DNA of 64,000 nucleotides, taken from positions 1 through 64,000 of the forward strand of contig JAHBWH010000020.1 of the NCBI GenBank assembly GCA_019637115.1, written 5' to 3'. The notes beneath the pieces were generated by a model, which made no database searches, was not told the origin of the DNA, and worked only from the letters and a program-made list of their open reading frames with translations. The stretch is from Myxococcales bacterium (GTDB lineage Bacteria; Myxococcota_A; Polyangia; Polyangiales; Houyiibacteriaceae). Of this stretch, positions 9,361 to 16,127 are shown piece after piece. Every line of letters begins with the position of its first letter. Within the stretch, counting starts at the first letter, position 1. The translations under genes were made by a program, and so were the position numbers.

Positions 9361-9412
9361 GCAAGTGACGTCGTCGTTCGCGGTACGCAAGTGACGTCGT
9401 CGTTCGCGGTAC
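9361..9412. repeat. exact 26-bp tandem repeat upstream of the P-type ATPase
   Basis: Two perfect copies (9361-9386 and 9387-9412) of a unit beginning GCAAGTGACGTCGTCG and ending GCGGTAC, each with the palindrome GACGTC. They lie 32-83 nt upstream of the ATPase start codon, where a repressor or activator could bind. Confidence 0.9.
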
Positions 9413-9726
9413 GCGGGGTACTCGGGGACGACGCGCGCGCGGTGCGCGCCGCTTCGGACGACACACGGTCCCTTTGGACGTTCGGTGGACGTCACGCATC
9501 AGAGACGCGGCCGCACCGGCGGCACGTCAGCGGACCGACCCGGTCGACCAGCTCGCGGGCGTGCTCGAGCCGTCGATCCTGAGCGCCGCTCGGATCTCTT
9601 CAGCAGCCCCAGTGGTGGAACGCCCCACCTCCACGCTGAGCCTCACGCTGGGCTCGCGTCGTGCTTGGGCTCGCCCGGTGCCCCCCAAAGGAGGTCAAGA
9701 GCGAGCCGGGTCACCTGGCGGCCGCC

Positions 9727-9759
9727 GGCGGATGGCGGAGTTATCCCCGCCAATCCGCC
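9727..9759 (+). repeat. REP-like imperfect palindrome before the transposase
   Basis: GGCGGATGGCGG pairs with CCGCCAATCCGCC, leaving one bulged A and an 8-nt loop. It lies about 70 bp before the transposase ATG. REP-associated transposases are often flanked by such palindromes, which they may recognise; it could equally be a terminator. Confidence 0.55.
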
Positions 9760-9831
9760 AGGGGCTCGGCCGTAAGTACCTGAGATCACTCGAACGCGAT
9801 CCTGGAACGTGTCTTGAATAGCGACGCCGGC

Positions 9832-10776
9832 ATGAGCAGAGCCCAGCGCGTCGTGCCCGGTCAGGTGATCTTTGCGTCGCGGATGACGCTGCACCGCCGC
9901 TTCGTCCTGCGGCCCGACCCGCAGACCGTGCACCTCTTCAAGTACCTGCTCGCACTCTACGCGGCGAAATACGGCATCAAGCTGCACGCCTGCAGCATCA
10001 TGAGCACGCACTACCACCTCCTCTTCACGGACGTGCTCGGCAACCGGGCGGAGTTCTTCCGCGACTTCCACGCCGCGCTCACGCGGTGCCTGCAGCTCTA
10101 CCGTGGGCTCGGCCGCTCGTACGTCTTCGACAAGCGCCAGACCAACCAGGTCGACGTCGTCACGCCCTCGGGCATCATCGAGGCCGCCGCCTACACGCTC
10201 GCGAACCCCACCGAGGCAGGCATCACGCCGTGCCCGGACGAGTGGCCCGGCAACCTCTGCAAGAGCCACGACCTCGCGACCGGCAAGCTCGAGCACGTGC
10301 GACGCCCCGACAGCTTCCGCACCGAGGATGGCCAGCGCGTCCGCTACTTCGACCTCACGGGCGACACCTGGCCCGAGCAGGTCGCGCTCCGCTTCGAGCC
10401 CGTCCCGGCGCTCGAAGAGGATGGCATCGACGCCTACGACTACGAGCAGCTCGTGAACGAAGAGCTCAACGCGCTGGTGGAGAAGAAGCGCGCGGAGGTC
10501 GGCAGCGACCGCGGCTTCGGCCGCGTCGCGCAGGCCCTCCGCAAGAGCATCCACCACGTCGCGAGCCAAGAGCTCCCCTTCGGCGAGCACGTCCCCTACG
10601 TCAAGGCCGGCCGAGGCCAGACCGCAGCGCGCAACGTCGCGCTCGAGGTCCTCCGCGACTTCTGGGCCCGCCACGCCGAAGCCGTGGCCGCCGCCAAGGC
10701 TGGCAAGAAGGTCCTCTTCCCACCCGGCACCTACCGCTGGGCCAAGGTCTTCGGCTTCGCCGTCGCCGAGACCTGA
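9832..10776 (+). CDS. IS200-like HUH transposase, REP-associated (RAYT) type
   Basis: 314 aa from the ATG at 9832 (an in-frame TTG lies at 9814). The HUH motif is H60-Y-H62 (STHYHLLFTD), and the nucleophilic Tyr is Y121 in AAYTLANPTEAG, the usual Y-x-x-NP-x-x-AG signature of the Y1/REP-associated branch. Such enzymes cut single-stranded DNA at palindromes through a 5'-phosphotyrosine link; many are single-copy, domesticated-looking genes. At 314 aa it is longer than the 130-160 aa IS200 proteins because of a C-terminal extension. No terminal inverted repeats or target duplication are obvious, but a hairpin lies upstream and 52-bp direct repeats lie downstream. It looks intact. Confidence 0.88.
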   Translation: MSRAQRVVPGQVIFASRMTLHRRFVLRPDPQTVHLFKYLLALYAAKYGIKLHACSIMSTHYHLLFTDVLGNRAEFFRDFHAALTRCLQLYRGLGRSYVFDKRQTNQVDVVTPSGIIEAAAYTLANPTEAGITPCPDEWPGNLCKSHDLATGKLEHVRRPDSFRTEDGQRVRYFDLTGDTWPEQVALRFEPVPALEEDGIDAYDYEQLVNEELNALVEKKRAEVGSDRGFGRVAQALRKSIHHVASQELPFGEHVPYVKAGRGQTAARNVALEVLRDFWARHAEAVAAAKAGKKVLFPPGTYRWAKVFGFAVAET

Positions 10777-10974
10777 GCCCGCCCCGCCCACCGGAGCCCA
10801 CCGACGCCCCAGCGCCGGAAGGCCCCACCGCGCCCCGAGCCTCGCGTCACGCCCCAAGCCGACGCCGAGGCCGACGTGCGTCCGTCGCCCGGCCCCCGGC
10901 GCACCGCGCGACCCGACCGCCGCCGCCACGCCGAGCGCACCAAGGCACCGACACCGCAACGATCCGCCTCACCT

Positions 10975-11090
10975 GGAACGGCACCTTCGCTCCTCCAGCC
11001 CACCCCTTTGGTCACTTTGGTCTGGTCTGGTCTGGTCAGGAACGGCACCTTCGCTCCTCCAGCCCACCCCTTTGGTCACTTTGGTCTGGT
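10975..11090. repeat. 52-bp exact direct repeat, 64-bp period
   Basis: Copies at 10975-11026 and 11039-11090 are identical, from GGAACGGCACCTTCGCTCC to TTTGGTCTGGT. The spacer is a run of TCTGG units. It sits 200 bp downstream of the HUH transposase and may be a substrate or relic of that element. Confidence 0.9.
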
Positions 11091-11114
11091 CAGCTGGTCG
11101 AACCACGGCCTACC

Positions 11115-11171
11115 GGGGGCAGGGGTCTACGAGGGCGGGCGTAGGGGCAAGGGCAAGGGCGGGGGCAGGGG
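11115..11171 (+). other. G-tract cluster, possible G-quadruplex
   Basis: Nine or so runs of three to five G (GGGGG, GGGG, GGG...) with loops of 1-6 nt occur within 57 bases, just beyond the stop of the CHAD-CYTH gene. This exceeds the four-run minimum for a G-quadruplex. On the transcribed strand of that gene it would be C-rich, so any role would be at DNA level. Confidence 0.45.
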
Positions 11172-11185
11172 ACTCGTGGGCCGCT

Positions 11186-12667
11186 TCACTTCGCGAGGTT
11201 CAGGTTCACATACGCGTCCTCGCCCGTGACCTCTCGCTCGAGGTGGGGGCGGAGCCAGCTCGGGATCGGGGGCTGGACGTCCGAGGCGGGGAGCTCGACC
11301 TCCGCCAGCACGAGCGCGCGATCGAGGAACTCATCGATCTCCCAGACGAGCCCGCCTTCCTCGACGCGGTAGCGGCGCTTGATGACCCGGCGTCCCTCCG
11401 TGAGCGTCCAGAGGACGTCGAAGACCTCCGCCGTCGTCGCCTCTTCGACCTCGATGCGCTGCACACCGCGGCCGGCCTTCAGCGTCCGCAGGTAACGCAC
11501 CTCACGGCCGCGCTCTTCGCGTCGCACCCGCTCCTGGAGCTTCTCGCCCGGGAGGTACCCTTGGCTTAGCTCCTTGCACGGGTGCCGCCGCGCTTCGGGT
11601 GGGAGCGTGCGGAGGAGGTATTTGCGCTCCGTCTCGGTCTGTCGGACTCCGTCGAGACGACGGGCGAGGGTCTCGACGCGATCGACGAGCTCGGCGAGCC
11701 CGAGCCCCGCGAACGAGCTCGCCACGTCCGCGAAGATCTCACCTCGACGCGCGCTCAAGTGCGCGCGGAGGGCCTGCAGCGCGTCGTGGGCCTCGCGCTC
11801 GGCGACCGCTTCACCCTCACCGCCCGCGAGCTCGTCACCCCGACGCGTGAGCTCCACGTCGAGCACGGCGAGGTCGTTCAGGTCGCCGAGGAGGTCTTGC
11901 AAACGCTTGAGCGTCTTGACGAGCTCCGTCGCGCCCGCCGCGCGCTCTCGCGCGGGCTCGAGCAGGTACCGCAGCCGCTTGCCCGCGATGCGCGCGTCGT
12001 GGATCGCCTCGACCTCCTCCGGTCCGCCGACGGCCTCGAGCCGCTCGGCGAGCGCCGCGACGTGCGTGCGCGCGAGGCCTCCGACCACCGCACCGTAGGA
12101 CTCGGGCTCATCACCCCGAAGCTGCACCGTCGTCGTCCCCATCGGCCCTCGATGGCGCTCGACCAGGCGCTCGAAGCGCTCGATCGCGCGCCGCAGCGGG
12201 CGCGAGAGCGCGCGATCGTCGGACTCGACCGTCTGCTCGAGCTTCACGATCACCGGCGCGACCGCTCGCGCGAGCGGCGCGGCCTCGGGTCGGTCGACGC
12301 GCTCGCCGAGCTCGGCGACGAGGCGCTCGAGCCACTCACGCCCGACCTCCGCGTCGCGCGCGCCGCCGGTCGCGCGCTGGATCTTCGCGAGCTTCTTGCG
12401 GACGCCGCGATCGAGCGCGTCGTCGAGGTGGCGCGCGTGCGCGCGCGCGTGGCTGCGCAACCGACGCAACGCGACGCGGAAGTCGTGGAGCGCCTCGCCG
12501 TCTTCGCCGCGCACGAGACGATCGCGCGCCGCTTCGGCCTCGTCGAGGAGCTGAAGCGCGACGCGACGAACGGCTTCGTCCGCGGAGCGCGCGAGGAGAT
12601 CATCGGGAAGCGTCACGCCATCGAGGATGACGCACGAGCGCGTGGCGACCAACCGATCGCCGCTCAC
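11186..12667 (-). CDS. CHAD-CYTH domain protein
   Basis: 493 aa. Residues about 25-320 form a CHAD domain (His/Arg-rich helical repeats such as ALHDFRVALRRLRS and AIHDARIAGKRLRYLLEP), which in known members binds polyphosphate. Residues about 340-493 form a CYTH (triphosphate tunnel) domain beginning with the signature ETERKYLL and rich in paired Glu/Lys/Arg. Most described fusions run CYTH-CHAD; here the order is reversed. The likely role is binding or hydrolysing triphosphate or polyphosphate. The GTG start at 12667 is uncertain; translation could start some 20 codons later. It is divergent from a PHA-system gene, suggesting a common link to storage granules. Confidence 0.88.
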   Translation of the reverse strand: MSGDRLVATRSCVILDGVTLPDDLLARSADEAVRRVALQLLDEAEAARDRLVRGEDGEALHDFRVALRRLRSHARAHARHLDDALDRGVRKKLAKIQRATGGARDAEVGREWLERLVAELGERVDRPEAAPLARAVAPVIVKLEQTVESDDRALSRPLRRAIERFERLVERHRGPMGTTTVQLRGDEPESYGAVVGGLARTHVAALAERLEAVGGPEEVEAIHDARIAGKRLRYLLEPARERAAGATELVKTLKRLQDLLGDLNDLAVLDVELTRRGDELAGGEGEAVAEREAHDALQALRAHLSARRGEIFADVASSFAGLGLAELVDRVETLARRLDGVRQTETERKYLLRTLPPEARRHPCKELSQGYLPGEKLQERVRREERGREVRYLRTLKAGRGVQRIEVEEATTAEVFDVLWTLTEGRRVIKRRYRVEEGGLVWEIDEFLDRALVLAEVELPASDVQPPIPSWLRPHLEREVTGEDAYVNLNLAK

Positions 12668-12867
12668 GCGGTGCGTGCGAGCACGCGTCGACTTGCGCGC
12701 CGCGATGACACCGACTCGTCACGATGGGATACGAAGGCTCCCCGCCCATCGTCTGCGGCCGCCCGGCTCGAATTTCCGGGCGGGTGTACTAGGGTCCGCG
12801 CGCCAGCGGTCCAGCCTTCCGCGCGCGCCCCTCCGAGGACGCGCGGTGACCGTCGGCAGAGGACACG

Positions 12868-13185
12868 ATGAAGCACTCCGTGACGCACGATCTCGACGAC
12901 GCCACCGCCAAGCGAGCCACCGAGAAGGCCTTCGCCGCGTACGCGGAGCGTTTCGAGAAGTACTCCCCTCGCGCGCATTGGACCCACGAGCGCCACTGCG
13001 ACGTCACCTTCTCGGTGAAGGGCTTCACCCTGCGCGGCGCGCTCGATCTCGAGCCTGGCCAGATCGTGATGGATCTCGAGGTGCCCTTCGTCCTGCGCGT
13101 CTTCAAGGGTCAGGCGCTGGACATCATCGAGCGCGAGATCCGCCTCTGGGTCGACAAGGCGAAGCGCGGCGAGCTCGACGACTGA
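12868..13185 (+). CDS. polyhydroxyalkanoic acid system family protein
   Basis: 105 aa. Size and sequence (MKHSVTHDLDDATAKRATEK, FTLRGALDLEPGQIVMDLEVPF, ending in IEREIRLWVDKAK) match the small PHA granule-region family often found beside PHA synthesis genes. The family's function is unclear; association with polyhydroxyalkanoate granules is inferred from gene neighbourhoods. The ATG follows ACAGAGGACACG, a fair Shine-Dalgarno. Soluble, with no signal peptide. No phaC is visible in this window, and the divergent neighbour carries a polyphosphate-type CHAD domain. Confidence 0.8.
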   Translation: MKHSVTHDLDDATAKRATEKAFAAYAERFEKYSPRAHWTHERHCDVTFSVKGFTLRGALDLEPGQIVMDLEVPFVLRVFKGQALDIIEREIRLWVDKAKRGELDD

Positions 13186-13233
13186 AGAATCGTCGGGGCT
13201 CGCCCGCGCGACGGGATCGTGCATCATGCGCGG

Positions 13234-14013
13234 ATGCAACCGAACGATCCGTCCTGGGGCGCGCCAGGTGGCCCCGCGCCTCACGGTCAACCCGGTCAAC
13301 CCGGTCAACCCGGTCAACCCGGATACGGTGGCTACGACCCCGGCGGCCACGGCTACGGCCCCGGCCCTGGCGGCCCCGGCTCGCAGGCGAAGCTTCCAGG
13401 CTCGACCGTCTTCCTCGCCGTGACCGCGATCCTCCTCGGCGTGCTCGGGACCTGCGTCGGTGGCTTCGGCGTGATCAGCGCGTTCAACCAGCAGAACGCC
13501 GCCGATCAGATGCGCGCGATGGGGACGCTCCAAGGCGGCCGCATGGGCGGCGACGCGCCGGACATGAGCCAGACGTTCGAGCGCATGGCCGCGCTGCAGG
13601 AGGCCAACGCGGTCCCGACCGCGCTCCTCCAGTTCGTCGCCTTCGCGGCGGCGCTCTGCCTGCTCGCCGTGGGTATCCTGATCCTCATGCGCAACCCGCG
13701 CGCCCCGAAGCTCGGCGTCACCTTGCTCTTCACGAACGCGGGCGTGTCGACGCTCGGCACCATCGGCGAGATGTGGCTCCAGTTCCGCACGATGAACATG
13801 ATGGGAGAGGTCTTCGCGACCCCCGACACGCCAGGGATGGGCGAGATGATGGAGGGCATGATGGGCTTCGGCATCGCCATCGCGCTCGCCTGCGGCGGCG
13901 GCTGGCTCCTGCTCAAGCTGGGCTTCGTCTTCTGGGGCGCCGCGCACCTCCGCAAACCCGAGATCGCGGGCCTCTTCGGCGGCCCGCAAGCGCTCGGTCC
14001 GCGCGGCGAGTGA
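13234..14013 (+). CDS. hypothetical membrane protein with Pro/Gly/Gln-rich N-terminus
   Basis: About 259 aa from the ATG at 13234. Residues 1-45 are a low-complexity cytoplasmic-looking segment with PGQ repeated four times, encoded by a 9-bp GGTCAACCC tandem repeat. Then come four likely transmembrane helices (STVFLAVTAILLGVLGTC, LLQFVAFAAALCLLAVGIL, a helix around the segment KLGVTLLFTNAG, and GFGIAIALACGGGWLLLKLG) with a Met-rich stretch between the last two (MNMMGEVFATPD..MGEMMEGMMG). No family is recognised. Its 3' end, including the stop codon, is duplicated immediately downstream. Confidence 0.8.
   Translation: MQPNDPSWGAPGGPAPHGQPGQPGQPGQPGYGGYDPGGHGYGPGPGGPGSQAKLPGSTVFLAVTAILLGVLGTCVGGFGVISAFNQQNAADQMRAMGTLQGGRMGGDAPDMSQTFERMAALQEANAVPTALLQFVAFAAALCLLAVGILILMRNPRAPKLGVTLLFTNAGVSTLGTIGEMWLQFRTMNMMGEVFATPDTPGMGEMMEGMMGFGIAIALACGGGWLLLKLGFVFWGAAHLRKPEIAGLFGGPQALGPRGE
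13285..13322 (+). repeat. 9-bp tandem repeat (Pro-Gly-Gln)
   Basis: About four copies of GGTCAACCC encode PGQ repeats in the membrane protein's N-terminal linker. Confidence 0.85.
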
Positions 14014-14080
14014 GCGTCTGTCTCCGAGTTCGCGGGCCTCTTCGGCGGCCCGCAGGCGCTCTCCCGTGCGACGAGTGAGC
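13958..14080 (+). repeat. 66-bp tandem duplication of a gene 3' end with hairpin
   Basis: Unit 1 (13958-14014) is the last coding bases and TGA of the membrane-protein gene. Unit 2 (14024-14080) repeats them with about ten changes, including CGAGTGAGC. Each unit contains GCGGGCC-8 nt-GGCCCGC, a 7-bp stem hairpin that could end transcription in the downstream copy. Confidence 0.85.
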
Positions 14081-14093
14081 CCCTCTGCTCGCT

Positions 14094-15767
14094 TCAGCGG
14101 CGCTCGACCTTGAGCTCGTACCCCACCCGGTTGCCACCCCCGCCGTCGCGCACGTAGAGGATGTACCAACCGGGCTCGACGGCGCGGCCCACGCTCTCGG
14201 TCGGCTCTTCACCCGCGGAGCGGTCGAGCAGGTCGGAGCGGAGATCGCGGAGCTCCAGGTCGAGGTCGTGGCGATCGGCCTGCCGACCCGTGCCGAAGAT
14301 CGTCAACGTCGCCGCGAGCCAGCCAGGCTCGGCGACGTGCACGCGATAGGCATGCACGGCGTCGATGCCGTTGCTCGCCCGCGCCGGACCACCGCTCGGC
14401 GCGGGGTCGCTGAGCCCGTCGATCTTCGCCGCGACCGTGCCGGGCACGTCGAGGCTACGCGGCCAGGGCACGTGGTCCCCTTCGGGGAGCAGCGCGAGCG
14501 GCTCGCGGTTGCGGCGCAGGAGCTCGACGAGGGTGGACGCCTGCACGATCTCGGTCTTCACCAAATATTGGAGGAAGGTCGGGAGCGCTGGATAGCTGCC
14601 AGGGCGCTGGCCGAGCTCCATCATCGCGCGCAGCACGCGCGCGGGTCCGAGCGCGATGGGGTCGCCGTCTCGGTCGGGGAGTCCGTCGGCGCCATCCGCC
14701 AGGTCCCAGAGGATCTCGGCGACGCTCGACTCCGAGCCCATGCCGCGGACGTCGCCCGGCTCACCGCGCTCCACGTCGTGGTCGACACGCAAGCTCCCTC
14801 GCGGCTCGAGGCCGATGGTGTCCTGGTAGCGTGGCGAGCCCAGCACGGCGGTCGCGAACCAGGTCGCGCGCCCCTCCTCCCAGGCGAGGCCAGGGTCGAT
14901 GAGCACGCCGCGAGGGTGGCTTCCGCCGTGGGAGCTGTCGCTCGAGAGCACGTCCATCACGAAGTGCCCGAGCTCGTGCATCACGATCATCTCGTCGTGC
15001 TCGTCGGTGTCGGTGTCGGCTTGTCGGCCGGGCTCGCCGCCGAGCAGCTCGATCCCGTACCGCGGCAGGCGCGACGCCCCCTCGGGCGCCTCCGCCCCCA
15101 GCGCGCGCGGCTCGCAAGCCTCCGTCGGCCCCTCGTCGTTCGGGCCGAGCCCGCCCGCCGGGCGCTCGCCTGGGCACACGAGCTCTCCGCGCTGGCCGAC
15201 GTAGAAGCTCCAGTTCGTGGTCACGCCTCGATCCCAATAGGCGAAGAAGGGCGGCAGCGTCTCGTCCACCCACGCGCGCACCGTCTCGACGCCGAGCAGG
15301 AGCGTGTCGAGGATGTGCAGCGCGCCGGCCATCGGGATCGCGTCGGTGGCGTGCAGCGCGAGCGCCGCCTCGGTGTCCTCCGGCAAGGGCACGAAGAGCG
15401 CGTGGGGGTGCAGGCCCGCCGCGTCGCGCGTCACGTCGATGGCGTGCCCGTCGTGGCGCACGCGGGAGAGCACGACGAGCTGCCGCGCGACGTTGCGGTC
15501 GCCGCGGATCTGGAAGGCGCCCTCGCGGTCGGTCTGGCTCTCGGCGACGGTCATCCCGGCGTCGTCCACCAAGCGGACGGTGATGAGCCGCGCGGGCTTC
15601 GGCGTGAGGGCGGCGGACGCGCCTCGCGGGGTCGGGTGCCGCGTGTCGAAGCTGAGGGTGCCGTGCCAGGTCGCCGGATCCGGCGGCAGGGACGGCGCGG
15701 GGGTGTCGACACGAGGCGCCGCGCCGGCGCACGCGAGCAAGAAGACGAACGGCAGCCGCGGGCTCAT
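14094..15767 (-). CDS. lipoprotein metallopeptidase with C-terminal PPC-like domain
   Basis: 557 aa. The signal peptide ends in the lipobox LLAC (residues 10-13), so it should be a surface or periplasmic lipoprotein. A carboxypeptidase-regulatory-like beta domain follows (residues 30-110). The zinc motif HELGH lies at H264/E265/H268 within EMIVMHELGHFVMDV; a Glu further on (LAWEEGRATWF) is a plausible third ligand of a gluzincin-type site. Residues about 460-557 resemble a PPC (pre-peptidase C-terminal) domain. The substrate is unknown. The start is the Met directly before the signal peptide; the 28 codons upstream in frame are not coding-like. Confidence 0.85.
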   Translation of the reverse strand: MSPRLPFVFLLACAGAAPRVDTPAPSLPPDPATWHGTLSFDTRHPTPRGASAALTPKPARLITVRLVDDAGMTVAESQTDREGAFQIRGDRNVARQLVVLSRVRHDGHAIDVTRDAAGLHPHALFVPLPEDTEAALALHATDAIPMAGALHILDTLLLGVETVRAWVDETLPPFFAYWDRGVTTNWSFYVGQRGELVCPGERPAGGLGPNDEGPTEACEPRALGAEAPEGASRLPRYGIELLGGEPGRQADTDTDEHDEMIVMHELGHFVMDVLSSDSSHGGSHPRGVLIDPGLAWEEGRATWFATAVLGSPRYQDTIGLEPRGSLRVDHDVERGEPGDVRGMGSESSVAEILWDLADGADGLPDRDGDPIALGPARVLRAMMELGQRPGSYPALPTFLQYLVKTEIVQASTLVELLRRNREPLALLPEGDHVPWPRSLDVPGTVAAKIDGLSDPAPSGGPARASNGIDAVHAYRVHVAEPGWLAATLTIFGTGRQADRHDLDLELRDLRSDLLDRSAGEEPTESVGRAVEPGWYILYVRDGGGGNRVGYELKVERR

Positions 15768-15860
15768 CGACGCAACGTACCAAAGGCCACGCGACAGGGC
15801 TCCATCCCCGCGCGCGTCGATGTCACGGAGTCCTCCCCACGTCCTGCGCACGCGCCGAGG

Positions 15861-16034
15861 TCACCGATCCGCTCCGTCGAAGTCACCGCCGTCGGTGGCT
15901 CGTTCCACCCACGAGCGGAAGTCGCCGACGTGTTCGCTCAGCCTCTTCCCGATCCACAGGTGCGCGAGCAGCGGCCGGCCTCGCGCGACCGCCGAGATCT
16001 CGGACGTCGCTCCACACGAGCAGACCACACTCAT
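15861..16034 (-). CDS. possible small hypothetical protein (57 aa)
   Basis: A 57-aa frame beginning MSVVCSCGATSEISAV. Third-position GC is very high, as in real genes of this window, and the sequence shows a Cys-x-Cys near the N-terminus and an amphipathic segment (IGKRLSEHVGDFRSWVE). No Shine-Dalgarno is convincing and I do not recognise the family. A longer overlapping frame with a CxxC (MCDECG) has poorer codon composition. It fills an otherwise empty 360-bp gap. Confidence 0.4.
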   Translation of the reverse strand: MSVVCSCGATSEISAVARGRPLLAHLWIGKRLSEHVGDFRSWVERATDGGDFDGADR

Positions 16035-16127
16035 CGCACATCGACCTACAAGCAAATCGCTCGGCCGTGTCGGTGAGATCCCGAGTGAGCGTAGTCACCA
16101 ACTCCGGAGGTCGCGTACACTTCGGAC

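Larger units (their letters stand above)
9330..9831. other. divergent intergenic region, ATPase / transposase
   Basis: About 500 bp without a credible gene. The left part should hold the ATPase promoter and includes the 26-bp tandem repeat. The right part holds a strong hairpin (9727-9759) before the transposase. Apparent frames here have shadow-type composition. Confidence 0.6.
10777..11185. other. non-coding interval with direct repeats and G-rich tract
   Basis: About 410 bp between the transposase and the convergent CHAD-CYTH gene. It contains two 52-bp direct repeats and then a run of G-tracts. No gene with coding-like composition is seen. Confidence 0.65.

Noticed and set aside
4566-9368. 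1600-aa open frame on the plus strand opposite the P-type ATPase
   Set aside because: High-GC shadow of the ATPase: Arg/His/Asp-rich, no domain or start signal, while the minus strand carries all catalytic motifs.
9361-9412. CRISPR-like repeat
   Set aside because: Two adjacent copies with no spacer, no leader and no cas genes in the window.
11186-12667. CHAD-CYTH as an inorganic polyphosphate kinase
   Set aside because: No kinase-type motifs; only a binding (CHAD) and a triphosphatase-type (CYTH) fold are visible.
14268-16076. 602-aa plus-strand frame opposite the metallopeptidase gene
   Set aside because: Arg/Val/His-rich shadow composition without a motif.
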